Translations under genes and position numbers: made by a program
Notes under the pieces: model-generated
What the model saw: the letters and a program-made list of their open reading frames with translations, nothing else
Databases searched by the model: none
What the model was told of the DNA's origin: nothing
Shown: piece by piece, positions 32,261 to 43,767 of the stretch
Layout of the letters: each line of letters opens with the position of its first letter
Numbering within the stretch: the first letter of the stretch is position 1
Assembly (NCBI GenBank): GCA_003427395.1
Contig: BFEA01000028.1
Coordinates: forward strand, 4,930,788-4,975,883
Direction: 5' to 3'
DNA length: 45,096 bases
Origin: Chara braunii
Taxonomy: Eukaryota; Streptophyta; Charophyceae; Charales; Characeae

Positions 32261-32935
32261 NNNNNNNNNNNNNNNNNNNNNNNNNNNNNNNNNNNNNNNN
32301 NNNNNNNNNNNNNNNNNNNNNNNNNNNNNNNNNNNNNNNNNNNNNNNNNNNNNNNNNNNNNNNNNNNNNNNNNNNNNNNNNNNNNNNNNNNNNNNNNNNN
32401 NNNNNNNNNNNNNNNNNNNNNNNNNNNNNNNNNNNNNNNNNNNNNNNNNNNNNNNNNNNNNNNNNNNNNNNNNNNNNNNNNNNNNNNNNNNNNNNNNNNN
32501 NNNNNNNNNNNNNNNNNNNNNNNNNNNNNNNNNNNNNNNNNNNNNNNNNNNNNNNNNNNNNNNNNNNNNNNNNNNNNNNNNNNNNNNNNNNNNNNNNNNN
32601 NNNNNNNNNNNNNNNNNNNNNNNNNNNNNNNNNNNNNNNNNNNNNNNNNNNNNNNNNNNNNNNNNNNNNNNNNNNNNNNNNNNNNNNNNNNNNNNNNNNN
32701 NNNNNNNNNNNNNNNNNNNNNNNNNNNNNNNNNNNNNNNNNNNNNNNNNNNNNNNNNNNNNNNNNNNNNNNNNNNNNNNNNNNNNNNNNNNNNNNNNNNN
32801 NNNNNNNNNNNNNNNNNNNNNNNNNNNNNNNNNNNNNNNNNNNNNNNNNNNNNNNNNNNNNNNNNNNNNNNNNNNNNNNNNNNNNNNNNNNNNNNNNNNN
32901 NNNNNNNNNNNNNNNNNNNNNNNNNNNNNNNNNNN
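32261..32935. other. Assembly gap (675 N)
   Basis: All bases are N. By position it covers the palm of the reverse transcriptase, including the YxDD catalytic motif. Its length is close to what a gypsy RT would need. The frames on its two sides differ, so the gap size is probably an estimate. Confidence 0.99.
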
Positions 32936-33940
32936 TAGTGATGGCATTGAGGCCCCTATAGTCAATGCACATCCTAAGTGTACCCTCCTTCTTCTTAGGT
33001 ACGAATAGTACTGGAGATCCATAAGGAGAGACACTCGGCCGGATCCAACCCTTCTCTACGAGTTCCTTGAGCTGTCGGCGAAGCTCATCGAGCTCGCCTG
33101 GAGACATCCGATAGATCTTACCCTTCGGGATGCTAGACCCTGGGAAAATCTCTATTGCGTGGACGACCTCCCTCTCTACAACCCCTGCCGGCTCTTCAAA
33201 TAGATCAGGGTACTTGGCAACTACTCCCTCTATCTCCGGCGACATTTTCACCGGCTTGCTTGCAGCAGAGACATAAACTAAGTACATACCCTCCTCCTGA
33301 TTTTGCTTATAATAGTTATAGAACGCGGCCGCACACATGCATCCATGAGACTCGATCAGACTACTAGCTTTAAACTTGTGCAATCTGGTGGTCCCTCCAC
33401 TTGGCAAAGTGTGTTTGACCACTTTCCGGTCCCAATAAAATTGGGGCTGTGCCACAGAGAGGTAGTACATACCTAACAACATGTCCATAGGGAGTTCATC
33501 GCTCACTAGGAACGAGACTCGATGTCTCAATTCCCCTCCCGCGTACGGGAAACAACACTCCACATTTTGTAGGTAGTCATTGACTACCATGCGCTGTTTG
33601 TTGGCATAGGTCGACTCAGGCGCTGCACTTGCCCTTGTAAGCGCAGTCTCTCAACGCACGCACGACTGATAAAGTTCCTAGTCGAGCAAGTGTCATAATA
33701 GGCCCCGGCCTTGCGGCCGCCAATGACAACCTCGCTGACGAACATCTCACCCTTAGGGGTTTTGACTAGGGCCGTCCAAGAAGCTAGCGGGTCTGATCTA
33801 GACCACTCCACCTCTAGCTCCTCTAAGGACTCAAACACATTCATCGAACAGAGGCTCGATGGGTCTGAACGTGTTTGCGGGACGACACTGGAGTCAGTAG
33901 CCTGGGCCATCTCTCGAGATGGTGAGGGTGTCTCCACCAC
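32936..33940 (-). pseudogene. Ty3/gypsy pol: protease and N-terminal reverse transcriptase
   Basis: The protease frame (33940 to 33584) has a retropepsin-like signature YYDTCSTRNFIS at residues 81-92, where DTC replaces the usual DTG or DSG. The frame then changes near 33600-33640 and continues in another frame to the gap. That part carries [10 protein letters not shown], a linker of about 100 residues, then the RT N-terminus: [39 protein letters not shown] and [12 protein letters not shown]. These are the standard fingers motifs of Ty3/gypsy RT. The frameshift and the odd protease active site suggest decay, although DTC could be a subfamily trait. Confidence 0.85.
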
Positions 33941-33969
33941 CTCGACCCTAGCAGGAACAACTGCTATTC

Positions 33970-35390
33970 CTACTGGCCCGACGTGTTTCCCGGAGCACTG
34001 CCAGAAGAACTAGCCACTTTGCTACCAACGGGATGGGAGGATCCCAACACCTGCCCCATCGTAGGCGGGATCTTATCGGTCACCTTCTTGTTGCGGCACT
34101 TGAACTGGTTATGGCTATATTGGCCACAACGAATACATGTCTGCCGTAAATAATGATCTCTCCACACGTCCTCTGTGAGACCCGCTTTCTCCCATGGAGG
34201 AGCATTGGGGTCAACTTGACTCCTAGACCGGGAACCTCCACGGCGTCTATCGGTCGCCTTACCTTTCTGAGTTACAGCAGCGACTACTCCACCCCTTGAA
34301 GCTTCTACGCTGCCCGCCTTTGAACCTACTCCCTCCTGGAAGTTGTTGTCTAGCTTGATAGTAGAACCATCGTTATCGACAAACATTAAGCGGCCCTTCG
34401 CCTTCCAATTGGGAGGCAGTGTCTTCTTCTTACCATCCGTAGTGGGTGCCTGTCCATGCCCTATCTTCGCCTCAAGGTCTAGGGCCATCTTGCTAAACGA
34501 AGGAAAGTTGTGCATATTGATGTTGGCCTGACTTGCCAACTGGTTCCTGAGAGGCAAAGAGAAGCATCTCAGGTACGAGGTAAGTAAAACCTGGGGGTCA
34601 TAGCGCACCCCTGGGACACAGATCAGACGCTCGACAGCACCGGTGGCTTCCCTTACTAACTTAAACTGTCGTGTGTGCAGTGTCAGGATCGCGTCACTGA
34701 CCCTTTGGGCCTCCTGAACATCGTGCCACCTTTCCTCCACCATCTTTAGGAAGTCCGGTGACCGCCCAAGCGCGGAAGTCATGACCATACTCCTGGAGCT
34801 GCACTAAACCGCTCAACCATCTTGTTGCACTACCCTCTAGGTAGGAGGCAGCCACAAGCACTTCTTCGTGCGGCAACGTAAGTTTACACATAACATAGAT
34901 TGGCACTGCCCTCAACCATGTGTCGAGGTCTTCGCCTCTCTTGTCCCCTGTGAAGGGTTTCGGAGCAGCAATGGCCGTCTTTGGAACCCACTGTGTTTGT
35001 CCCGGTCCCTGCATCACTCCGGGTTGTGGACCCTATGACACAGGTTGTTGTGCTAGCTGCTGGGGCTGTGTGCCCTGTGGCTGCACAGGCTGCGAGACAG
35101 CAGGCTGCATCGTGACCGCAACCTACAACGGAGATTGGGTGTACACTGTCTGTACAGGAACCTGCAAACTAGTCCCTGCTGATAACCCTCCTGATAGCGG
35201 CATGCCCAGGGAAACGATCGCAACCGATGATGGGGCTACATATGGGGATACCCCAGTCACCGGTGGGACAAAAGGAGGAGGATGTGCAACGGGCCAGGCA
35301 ACAGGCCCGGACATTGGCGACGTAGCCTGCGCTTGCCCAACCAACAGGGCCAAACTTTGCTGGATGTCCTGAAGGATGGTTGTCTGATGG
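33970..35390 (-). pseudogene. Ty3/gypsy gag, frameshifted and stopped
   Basis: An N-terminal frame from about 35390 contains a helical stretch (TTILQDIQQSLALLVGQ) and Pro/Gln-rich sequence. It has TAG codons at 35123-35125 and near 35029 but stays in the same frame. The capsid-like segment (PFTGDKRGEDLDTWLRAV, YLEGSATRWL) fits the Retrotrans_gag family. The frame changes near 34760 and continues to 33970 with a CCHC knuckle, C-IR-C-GQYS-H-NQFK-C, near 34096-34140. Gag forms the particle and packages RNA through the knuckle. Gag and pol are in different frames here, which may be native or due to decay. Confidence 0.85.
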
Positions 35391-35405
35391 TCCCGCTGTC
35401 ATACC

Positions 35406-35427
35406 AAATACCCTTACAAGGGTATTT
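35406..35427. other. Perfect 10-bp hairpin at the gag side boundary
   Basis: AAATACCCTT, then AC, then AAGGGTATTT. It lies just beyond the point where the gag frame closes, so it may mark the border between the gypsy internal region and other DNA. No primer-binding site is convincing here. Confidence 0.5.
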
Positions 35428-38125
35428 TGCGAGTCGCGCGAGCGTGATGTCGCCCGCTTGACGGCGCGCGCGTGAGCAGAAGCATAGGTTCTTGTCAGGG
35501 TGAGAGGCGCGCGTGGCGGCATGGGGTATTGACGGTGAGGCGCAACTGTGCGCTGCCTAGGCGTGCGCGGCGTAACAGACCAGCGGGACGCGCGACGTCT
35601 ACTTGTATTTTATATCAAATAATTGTTGTATTGATTTTTGTTATGCTCCGGCGTGCCGTTTACTCGAACGCGACGCTGGACTAAATGGGCGTCACGGTAG
35701 TCGAGGGCCTTGAGCGCGGGCCTCCCCTGACGGTCCGCGAGCTCGGGGTGCTTACAAAGGTCCCCTACCACGCCGTGGCAGAGAAAACCGCGGCGTAGTT
35801 AGGATCTGAGTTTGTAGTTGTACTTTAGATAGAAGGGCCGGTAATGCCGGATGTATATGACCTATGTTTCGTGTTCGATGAAGTCGCGCGGGGGTGTGTT
35901 GTATTCACGGACTGCCTGAAGTACGGCTACTAACTGTTTTCGTGACCGCGCCGAAGTTATCCCGTCTTGGTATTACGGGGAACCCCATAGCGGCCACATC
36001 CGTGCTCGGGCCTCCAACAAGGGAACGTGCGGGAGCTGCACCCACCAGCGGGGGCGGTATTTGTTGTAGCGGTGGGTGTACCGGCCAGGGGCTAGCCAAT
36101 AGTATAGGGCCAAGGTCTTTCGATCGGCCAGGGTTCAGCCGGTAGCATCAGGGCCGAGCTTCTTCGATGGGCCAGTCACCTTGCCCCACCTCTGGCCCTC
36201 TCCCCCTATGACCATCGGCGGCCTCCGCCTTATGTTACTCGGCGGGGGCCAGCGGCTTAGAGAAGCCGTGGGCACTAGGCTTGCCCGCGGGCTGCCCTTG
36301 GACCATGAGCTGCAAAAATCGGCACTCGGGGCGAGTGGAGAGCTCGGCGGGTCAACGCAGTGCGGGCAAGGCGGAACGATAATACAGAGGGGACGGGGGA
36401 AAAAGTACCTGGGCGCAAAGAGGGGCCAGGTACATGCGGAGTAAGGAAGAAGGGCAGCGGTGACGGGGGAACCGACCGAAAGCCGGGCGAGTGGAGAAAG
36501 GGAGGAAGGGAGTGGTAAAGCACTTACCTGGCAACGTAGGCGGAAGTTCGGACAGTGGGCGAGGCGGTAGAACGGGGAGATACCTCGGGCCAGTGTGAGT
36601 AAGCTGGCGGGTGATATGTGTTAGGCGCAGTCGAGGAGCAGAGTGCATAGGGCGTGGAGGTGAGGTGGAAAGCAGTAGTGCGACGGGCGACGGGCGAAAG
36701 GCCGGTGAGACGCAGACAAGGGGAAAACGGGGGGATGAACCTGGCGCGATTCTGCGCCAGGTACGTGCAGCAAGAGAGATGGCAGAAGCTGGCCATGGCA
36801 GGGTAAAAATTAGCGTAACTGCCTATTTCTTAGTGTAATCGGGCAGGGGTAGATGCTAGCTGGGGGTTTTAAGAGAGGGCGACTTCGAATATGAAGTCAG
36901 ATCGGTAGGAGGGTTAGTAAGTTAGGAGTTAGTGAAGGAAAGTCCCGCGCGGAGATATGGCGGGAGGAGGATGGGGAAGAGGGAAAAGTCGGAGGTATTA
37001 GTGAACTCTCGACGAAATCAGTCGGGACAAGATAGCAGACGTGGGTTTTGGCATGAGGCGAACCCATTGGAAGCGTTAGATTAGGGAAAGGAGTAGTATA
37101 GGGGGAGGTTGATGAGATAAGTATCACGCAGGCAGATGGCTTTAGATTAGTGGATGAACCTCAGCGAGAGATTCAGCCTCGTATCGTATGACTGGAGAAG
37201 AGCGGGAGAGTGTGTGGCAGCGGGGGGAGAAGCAGACCAGCGGGCGATGATCGGAGGGATGGAAGAAGGAGGGTGTCGAGAAAGGACTTACTTGGCGGAT
37301 GTATCCGACCTTCTCCTAGTGGGAGATTCGTTCGAAGTTTGTTCCCCGCTCCCGTAGAGATAGTGTCGGGGCCGGCCGTGACACAGGAGACTTACCTCTG
37401 GCCGGGGCGATGCTCGTCCCATTGAGGGAAGTTGCGTAAGAACGGTCGCGGGGCCAGAGACTGGTGTGCTGGGAGTTCGAAGAGGGTTAGCGAGGACTGC
37501 ACGTGTGGTCAGCCTACTGTATGGCCGATAGGGTCACGCCGCTATCCTGTTGCTTGAGCGAGGGAGTCGGGAGTGCACTAGAGGAAGGAGGGGGCGCTCG
37601 GAACTGGTAAGCAGAGTCAGTGATCTCTCCACTAGACGATGCTCAGTCGGTCATGGGGTGCCCAGCGGGATAGACTCAGTTGTGGAGCCGTGAGTCCCAC
37701 TTGTTAAACTTACGGGCCGCTTGCTCTCGTGAACCCGGGCAAGTAAGAGGTCAACAGTGGAGCGCAGACTTATCTGCTGGCCAGTGCAGAACTCACACGG
37801 CAGAATGAAGTGGCTGCACAAAGGGGGCAACGGCAAGCTATCACCGAAGGTGCAGATTGGTTAAAGACTCGTGCGCTCAGGCTGAGAGGGCGTTGTGTGG
37901 TAGTATGCACGGGTGTTGAGCCTGCGCCTAGTCACTGTAAACATTGTGTGTCCAAGGGGGTCGCCCTCCGCTATATGTCCTTGGCTGCAGCCCGCGGTGC
38001 CGCTGGTTACTAAGTGCAGCGAAAACTACCTTAGTTGTGTTCCTGCTGCAGCCGCTGCGGTACTTACTACAGGCTGTTGTTGGGGACTGACTGGGGGGTA
38101 CTTACTGCAGCCGCTAATTGAACTC
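35428..38125. other. Noncoding stretch, no gene seen
   Basis: GC-rich DNA to about 36200, then purine-rich DNA. Frames reach 98 codons but overlap each other and carry no motifs. TACTTACT.CAG words near 38040-38110 hint at degraded repeats. It may include a diverged 5' LTR, but no matching partner was found. Confidence 0.4.
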
Positions 38126-38128
38126 AAG

Positions 38129-38410
38129 GCGCTCTATAAGTTTAGGTACCCTAAGTTGCCTTGTTTTTTGGGTTTTATTAAGTTTCTTTGTTTCTGAACG
38201 AGGGGGCCGAGCCATTCTATAAGTTCAGGTGGCTTAGTCTCTTCCTGCTTTTGTTTTGAGGAAGTAATATTTGGCAAAGGGCAGACCCTTCTGTAAGTTC
38301 AGGGGGTTTGACTCAATGCCACACACATGATGGTTTAGAGAGAAATGAATCTGGCAGAGAGTTAGATCCTTCTGTAAGTTCAGGGGGTCTGACTCAAAGC
38401 CTCGCACATG
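38129..38410 (+). repeat. Diverged tandem repeat of about 80 bp (4 units)
   Basis: Units start near 38129, 38213, 38287 and 38368 and share CTTCTGTAAGTTCAGG with GGGTTTGACTCAA following in the last two. The first two units are more degraded (CTCTATAAGTTTAGG, TTCTATAAGTTCAGG). Confidence 0.7.
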
Positions 38411-39013
38411 CTGGGACCTAATGGTTATAATTTGGTTATACTCTATTACTATTTTACTTATGAACAGGCTAGTCAGACACGGGTTCCATAAGATTGGATG
38501 GCCAAACTATAGCTTAACGTAAATTGAAGAGAGTACAATTAAGAATATAAATGAAGGTAACCGGGCTAACTGAGCTTTGTTTCTAAGATAAATGGCTCAG
38601 TCTTACGCCCACCGTGAAGATTAAAGTTCAGAGAGATATATACAACTTGGCTATTTAAACAGTTCAGGGCAGCTAGAATGGTCTAGTCATATGCCCAAAG
38701 AAGAGAAAAGTAGTTGTCTGCCAAGTTTACTTGAATGAGTATAAAGGGCTAAAGCATTGAAAGATCCTGAACTATTGTCTGCCAAGTTGACTTGGGGATG
38801 GTGAGAGTACTTACCCTTGTGGTTTGGCCTGCATGTGGCTGAGTGAGACTGCTACTTGGTCTGAGTTTCAGTTTGATAGGTAGTTGCTTTAGGCGCTCGC
38901 CACTTTCTAGACTCATAGGAGTTAGTTTCAATTCCTGCATTTTCTGAGCTAAGTTTTTTTTTACTTAGGTCAATTCTCGCATTTTCTGGAATCTTTTGAT
39001 ATACTTGACTTTG

Positions 39014-39328
39014 TATAAATTTTGGTAAGCTACTTTCTCTACGGGAAGCGATGCCAAAATTTCTACAAATCCAGGGAGTTTATTAATTCTTGACTTTTCA
39101 AAGTTCGACTTGTCTAAAGTTCATATATGGCTTAGTAAAAATTTGGGAAGTCTCGTTTTCTAAAGGGGGTGCTGCCCAAATTTTTGCTAATTCAGGGAGT
39201 TAGACAAAATTTAACTTTGGGATATCGAAGACTACTTTTGGTTTCATATTCAGGCTGATATAAATTCTGAAAAGGCACTTTTCCTACGGGAAACGCTGCC
39301 GAAATTTTCTTAATTTAGAGGAGTTAGA
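39014..39328 (+). repeat. Tandem repeat of about 122 bp (3 units) with conserved hairpin
   Basis: Units begin near 39014, 39136 and 39259 and share a stem-loop followed by (T)CAGGGAGTTA. Unit 1 stem: AAATTTTGG (39017-39025) with CCAAAATTT (39054-39062). Unit 2 stem: AAATTTGGG (39139-39147) with CCCAAATTT (39175-39183). The two differ by a paired change that keeps the stem. Unit 3 keeps a weaker stem. Loops share TTTCTCTACGGGAA.CG-like sequence. Confidence 0.75.
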
Positions 39329-42100
39329 TTATATTTTGACAGGTGGTGATTCTGGTGACCCGCCCTGAACAGGGGAGATTATGCCAGGATCTACCTTTGC
39401 TTTGGGCACTGCTTGAGGGTAGATTCAGGCTTAGCCAATTAGGAAGATTTTGAGTGAGATCGTGATATGGGGATTATTCTCCAAAGGACTTAGGTATATG
39501 GGCCATAGGTTTAGCCTGGGGATTGGCCTGTCTTGTGTTACAGGTCCTCTTGATCATTTGATTCAGGATTGGGACTAGTCTCAGCTTGGTCCTACAAGGA
39601 TCATCTTCTATTATCACTGATAACAGGTCGGTTGGTTGATCGCGGACGGTTGATCGCCGATTCGTCGGCTCACGACACAACTTTGCCTATACCTGTACCT
39701 CAGCTTGATTGCCTTAGCCCTAAGATTTGACATGTTTCTTTGAGGGTTTTAACCGAATTTNTTTTAAAATGACCATTATAAAGAACTTGTGAGATTTATG
39801 AAGATTTTGATTATGACAGGGGCTTGAGTGTGTGAGGCATGGTGTGAGTTACAGGGAACAGTAAAGTTGACCACATTGGTGTATGGCAATGTGGCTATTG
39901 TGTGTGTCTGTGTTTTATGCAGGTTAGCATTTTGGAGCTTGGTATATGGGCCATACTTTGGAGGCAGTGAGAATGACAACCATGTGTCGCACAATCTGCA
40001 TACCCGATGGGCCTATGTTTTTCCCTTCTTTTGTTGTTATCTCGATATCTGAATTGATATATAAAGTGGTGGGATGGTTATCTATTTATTGGATTATGTT
40101 GCTTGTTAATTTTTATAGTTGGACGTTGTAGTCCGTGGCAACCGTCAAAGTCAAACCCCTTGACTTTCGTCCAGGCCTGGAGTGGGGCTCATCTCCAGGG
40201 CAGTAAGAGACGACTGCCACCACAGGTACGGACCTGTGTACCACCCACTCTGCACAGAGTGCAGAAGAGGGTGTGTGGTCTTCAACCGCGCTTGGCGGTT
40301 GTCCAGCGTCGAGAGATTAACCCTCAAGGCGCATGTCAGCCGACACTTGAGTGTCGAATGCGACCCTTGAGATTAACGAGGACCGCATGAGTATGGGTAC
40401 TACATGGTACGCCATCATTGCGACTGCTTGCGTACNTTTGCATTGNTAGTCGATATGNGTAGGCCCTGNNTCCNCGNGGTTTTATACTAAGTCTCGCNCG
40501 CGACGCCTATCCGATTTCCGTATCGGAAAGTTATGGGATGACTGCTGAAGGGACTAGGAGTGTTGTCGCGCTGTTCGATGTGCGTGTGTGTGTGAGTTTT
40601 GTTTTTGCGTTCGTAGAGTGGTGTATGCGTGGTGAGTGGGATACGTCCTAGTCAACCGACGACGAGTCGCGCTTGGGACCTCAGCCCCCCGAGATGCTGA
40701 TTCGTGTGCGGGTTCGATAGAGGCGTATTACCTCGTGTAGCCCCTATGCTACAGCGAACGAGAAAACGCCCTCGGCTGGTCCACCTCTGCGATTGCAACT
40801 GATTAGCTTTCGTACTGTGGACTGGTAGCTCGGCGGGGATATGCCCACCGAAGGGAGGTGACAGCTCCCGTAAGGTGGAGGTAAGTCGTGCCTCGCGTAG
40901 GCCTTATCCTGTCGTAGGGGCTTGCGAGAGGTATGGCTGACGCACCCGGCTGGAGCGGCTTTGTGGAAGCTTCATGTATATTTGCGATGAAGTGTTTAAA
41001 TCCAACTCCTGCGTGACGCGGCCGGGAGGGTCCCGCGCTGCCCCGTGCGGTGTCGGACCGAAATGCTCGACAGGTGGCGCCGTTGCCGGGGATAACGACC
41101 GTCTACCGTTGTCCCTGGTGGAACGACATCCGGGTATGGAAGTGAGAAGTAGGTAAATGAGAAGTCTTGATAGACTTGTATGAGCGATTGACTAATATTT
41201 TGACTATCATTCGAAGTATCGTAAAGACTAAGAGACCCCTAGAAATCGAGCCTTGATTCGAGGCGGGGTTGATAATCCGCGGAGGTTAACGGCTCCTGCT
41301 TTATTGACTGGGTTAGGAGGAATGGTTGATCGTATATGGCATTAGATAAGGCATGAAGTAAGGGTTAATTCCGTGAGTAGGGTTTGAGTGCTGTAGTAAG
41401 GGTTGCTTGAGATTGATAAGCGTCGTAACTATGCGTTGTGAGCACTACCTAGTATGCGATTAAACGAAGTTGAAAGGTTTTTTTATTTTAATGATTGATG
41501 AGTTTGGGTAATGCTTTGCGGGCTCGATTCGGCCAGGAATGAGTAAGGCGGCACTGGCAGTGCTGAGTATGCCTATGATTGGAATCCAAGGCTAAGTGAC
41601 TCCTTACGTGATCGTTGTATTAAGCCTGCCTTGGGGGATAGTCAAGTTAAGGTGGGGCATCTCCCCTAGTCATATGACCCCTGTTTTAAGGAATGTTGCT
41701 GATACGGTGTCGGGACTGGTGAGTCCCAAATGATTTCTCGTCACTCGAGAGGCTGTATACGACTAATTTGTGCACGGCAGAGAAAACCGGAGGCAAGGAT
41801 GTTGGAAGAATCGAAGGTGTAAGTGCAGGCACTAGGGAGCTAGAGGCTGCTCGAAGTTGCTGGGAACCTTGAACTAAGAGGGAATTGACGGAATGGGGAG
41901 CGGCAGAGGACCGCAAGAAAATAGTGAAGGCGATCCTTCCCCCGAAACGGAGAAGGGCCGTCGGGAAATAGTAGTAACATAGGATGGGCGCTGCGAAGAG
42001 AGAAAATAAGCAGAAGGGAATAGGACGTAAAGCGCCGGCACAGGAAAACATAGCCAGGCCAAGTGGGCCGCCAGGGCGCAGCGGCAAGGGGGCCGTGGGG
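39329..42100. other. Noncoding stretch with ambiguous bases
   Basis: No gene is supported. Scattered N occur near 39761 and densely at 40436-40498. Short inverted words lie at 40230-40380. Frames are all under 100 codons and without motifs. Confidence 0.4.
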
Positions 42101-42566
42101 CCAAGAGAAGATGTGGTGTCGGCGGGACAATGTGCCAGGGACCACGGGAGACCGAGAGAAGATGTGGTGCCGACGGGACAATGTGCCGGGGACCACCTTA
42201 GACCAAGGGAAGATGTGGTGTCAGCGGTACAATGTGTCGGGGACCACGTGAGACCAAGAGAAGATGTGGTGTCGGCGGGACAATGTGTCGGGGACCACAA
42301 GAGACCAAGGAAAAATGTGGTGCCAGCGGGACAATATGCCGAGGGCCACGTGAGACCAAGAGAAGATGTGGTGCCGGCGGGACAATGTGTCGGGGACCAC
42401 AAGAGACCAAGAGAAGATGTGGTGCTGGCGGGACAATGTATCGGGGACCACGTGAGACCAAGAGAAGATGCGGTGCCGGCGGAACAATGTGTCGGGGACC
42501 ACGGGAGACCAAGAGAAGATGTGGCACCGGTAGGACAAAGTGTCGAGGACCACACGGGACTAGATA
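42101..42566 (+). repeat. 51-bp minisatellite (about 9 units)
   Basis: Units of 51 bases read AGAAGATGTGGTGCC, GGCGGGACAATGTGTC, GGGGACCAC and GAGACCAAG in order, with scattered substitutions and no length change. Because 51 is divisible by three, several frames stay open, including a plus frame of 209 codons with a 17-residue repeat and a minus frame of 305 codons. This follows from the period and is not evidence for a gene. Confidence 0.9.
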
Positions 42567-42814
42567 AAAATATGGAATTGATTGGACTAGTGCCGGGGAC
42601 CACGAGGGACTAAGTAAAAAAATAATAAACACGGTGCAAGCACGGGACTAGTGTCGGGGACCAGTGTCGAGGACTAGTGTTGGGAACCAGTGCGGGACAA
42701 GTGGTGGGAACTGTGACGTTCCAAGGAAAAATCACGGCGCGGCATGGGGTGCAAAAAAAATAAAACAAGCGGCACCGTCAAAATCGAGGATCTTGGCGGC
42801 CAAAAATATTAGCA

Positions 42815-42836
42815 CCACTAGTGCAAGCACTAGTGG
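42815..42836. other. Hairpin CCACTAGTG, unit 1
   Basis: CCACTAGTG, loop CAAG, CACTAGTGG: a 9-bp perfect stem, conserved exactly at 44399-44420. Confidence 0.8.
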
Positions 42837-43133
42837 GAGCTAGCGGGAGGGCCAAAAGAAAAATAAAAAGTAAAGAAGACAAGTACTAGAGGCATGGGAG
42901 CAATCCGAAAAATCTCGGATTGACCTCCCCCAAGGAAAATAGAGTAGTGGGGGCTTCATGCGAAAAATAGGTCTCCCGGAGAAAATCGGAGTATGGGGGC
43001 CTACCGTTTGGAAAAGAGAGGGGCAAACAGTAGCTCCCAAGGACATGGAAGGGCCATAACTGCAGTCCGAAAAAATAACGGACTGACCCTTGGGCATAGG
43101 AAGGGCCGAAACTAAGAGGAAGAGGCAAGAAAA

Positions 43134-43487
43134 GGGCCTTAACGGCTAGTTGACACTTGGCATGCAAAAAAGAAAAAGAAAAATGAGAGGAAAAAAAAAA
43201 TGGGAGGTGAGAGAGAATGAGTGAGTTGGCCGTCAGTTGGGACTGCAGCAAGTAGGGACTGCCAAGTCCCAACTAGCCACAAGTGGAGGGAAAAGAAAAA
43301 AAAAAAAAAAAAGGAAAAGAAAGAAAAATGAGAAAAGGGCCTTAACGGCTAGTTGACACTTGGTATGCTAAAAGAAAAAGAAAAGAAAAGAAAAATGAGG
43401 GAGAATAAGACAAAAAGAGTGAGAGGGAGTGAGTGAGTTGGCCGTCAGTAGGGACTGCCATAGGTAGGGACTGGCAGGTCCCTACTG
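43134..43487 (+). repeat. 202-bp tandem duplication within the hairpin-rich unit
   Basis: AAGGGCCTTAACGGCTAGTT starts at about 43134 and again at about 43336. Each copy contains a GAGTGAGTTGGCCGTCAGT phrase and a strong stem: AGTTGGGACT with AGTCCCAACT in the first (43235-43244, 43265-43274) and CAGTAGGGAC with GTCCCTACTG in the second (43446-43455, 43478-43487). Confidence 0.8.
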
Positions 43488-43634
43488 TCAAAGAAAAGAG
43501 GAGAAAAAAAAAGAAAAGAAAAGAAAAGAAAAGAAAAGAAAAGAGAAAAAAACCTTTACGGTAAAAAACGGTCACTTGGGAAGATTCATCCGTGACCAGA
43601 TTCATTCTGGAATATGGCCGTTACAAAGGACTTC

Positions 43635-43673
43635 GATTTTCTTTGATTTTTGCAGAGAAAATCAAAGAAAATC
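43635..43673. other. Perfect 16-bp hairpin
   Basis: GATTTTCTTTGATTTT, loop TGCAGAG, then the exact reverse complement. This is the longest perfect short-loop stem I see in the window. Confidence 0.85.
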
Positions 43674-43732
43674 TAGGCCTCTTGCAACCGGAATAAAACG
43701 AAATACATGCATGAGGATAAATACATGTTTTA

Positions 43733-43767
43733 GGTGCATCCGGAGCCAAAATCAAGTCCGGATGCAC
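43733..43767. other. Hairpin GTGCATCCGG
   Basis: GTGCATCCGG and CCGGATGCAC form a 10-bp stem around an approximately 14-base loop. The left arm phrase GTGCATCCGGA recurs near 43897 without the right arm. Confidence 0.75.

Larger units (their letters stand above)
30276..35400 (-). mobile_element. Ty3/gypsy LTR retrotransposon, decayed internal region
   Basis: Read on the minus strand the order is gag (with zinc knuckle), protease, reverse transcriptase (mostly in an N gap), RNase H, integrase, then a chromo-like tail. Integrase after RNase H is the Ty3/gypsy order. Several frameshifts and stops interrupt it. A candidate polypurine tract lies at 30276-30288. No pair of LTRs could be identified, and the 5' boundary near 35400 is set only by the loss of the gag frame. 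Confidence 0.85.

Noticed and set aside
35386-35410. Primer-binding site for the gypsy element (TGGTAT-like on the minus strand)
   Set aside because: Only the first six bases match the initiator-Met tRNA complement, and no LTR end is demonstrable beside it.
35430-36200. 5' LTR of the gypsy element
   Set aside because: No match to the candidate 3' LTR at 29940-30275 beyond general GGCC richness.
40130-41100. Possible rRNA or other structured RNA gene
   Set aside because: Short inverted words are present, but nothing matches conserved rRNA, SRP or tRNA motifs.
41686-42603. 305-codon minus-strand frame
   Set aside because: Openness is explained by the 51-bp period of the minisatellite; no domain and no start context.
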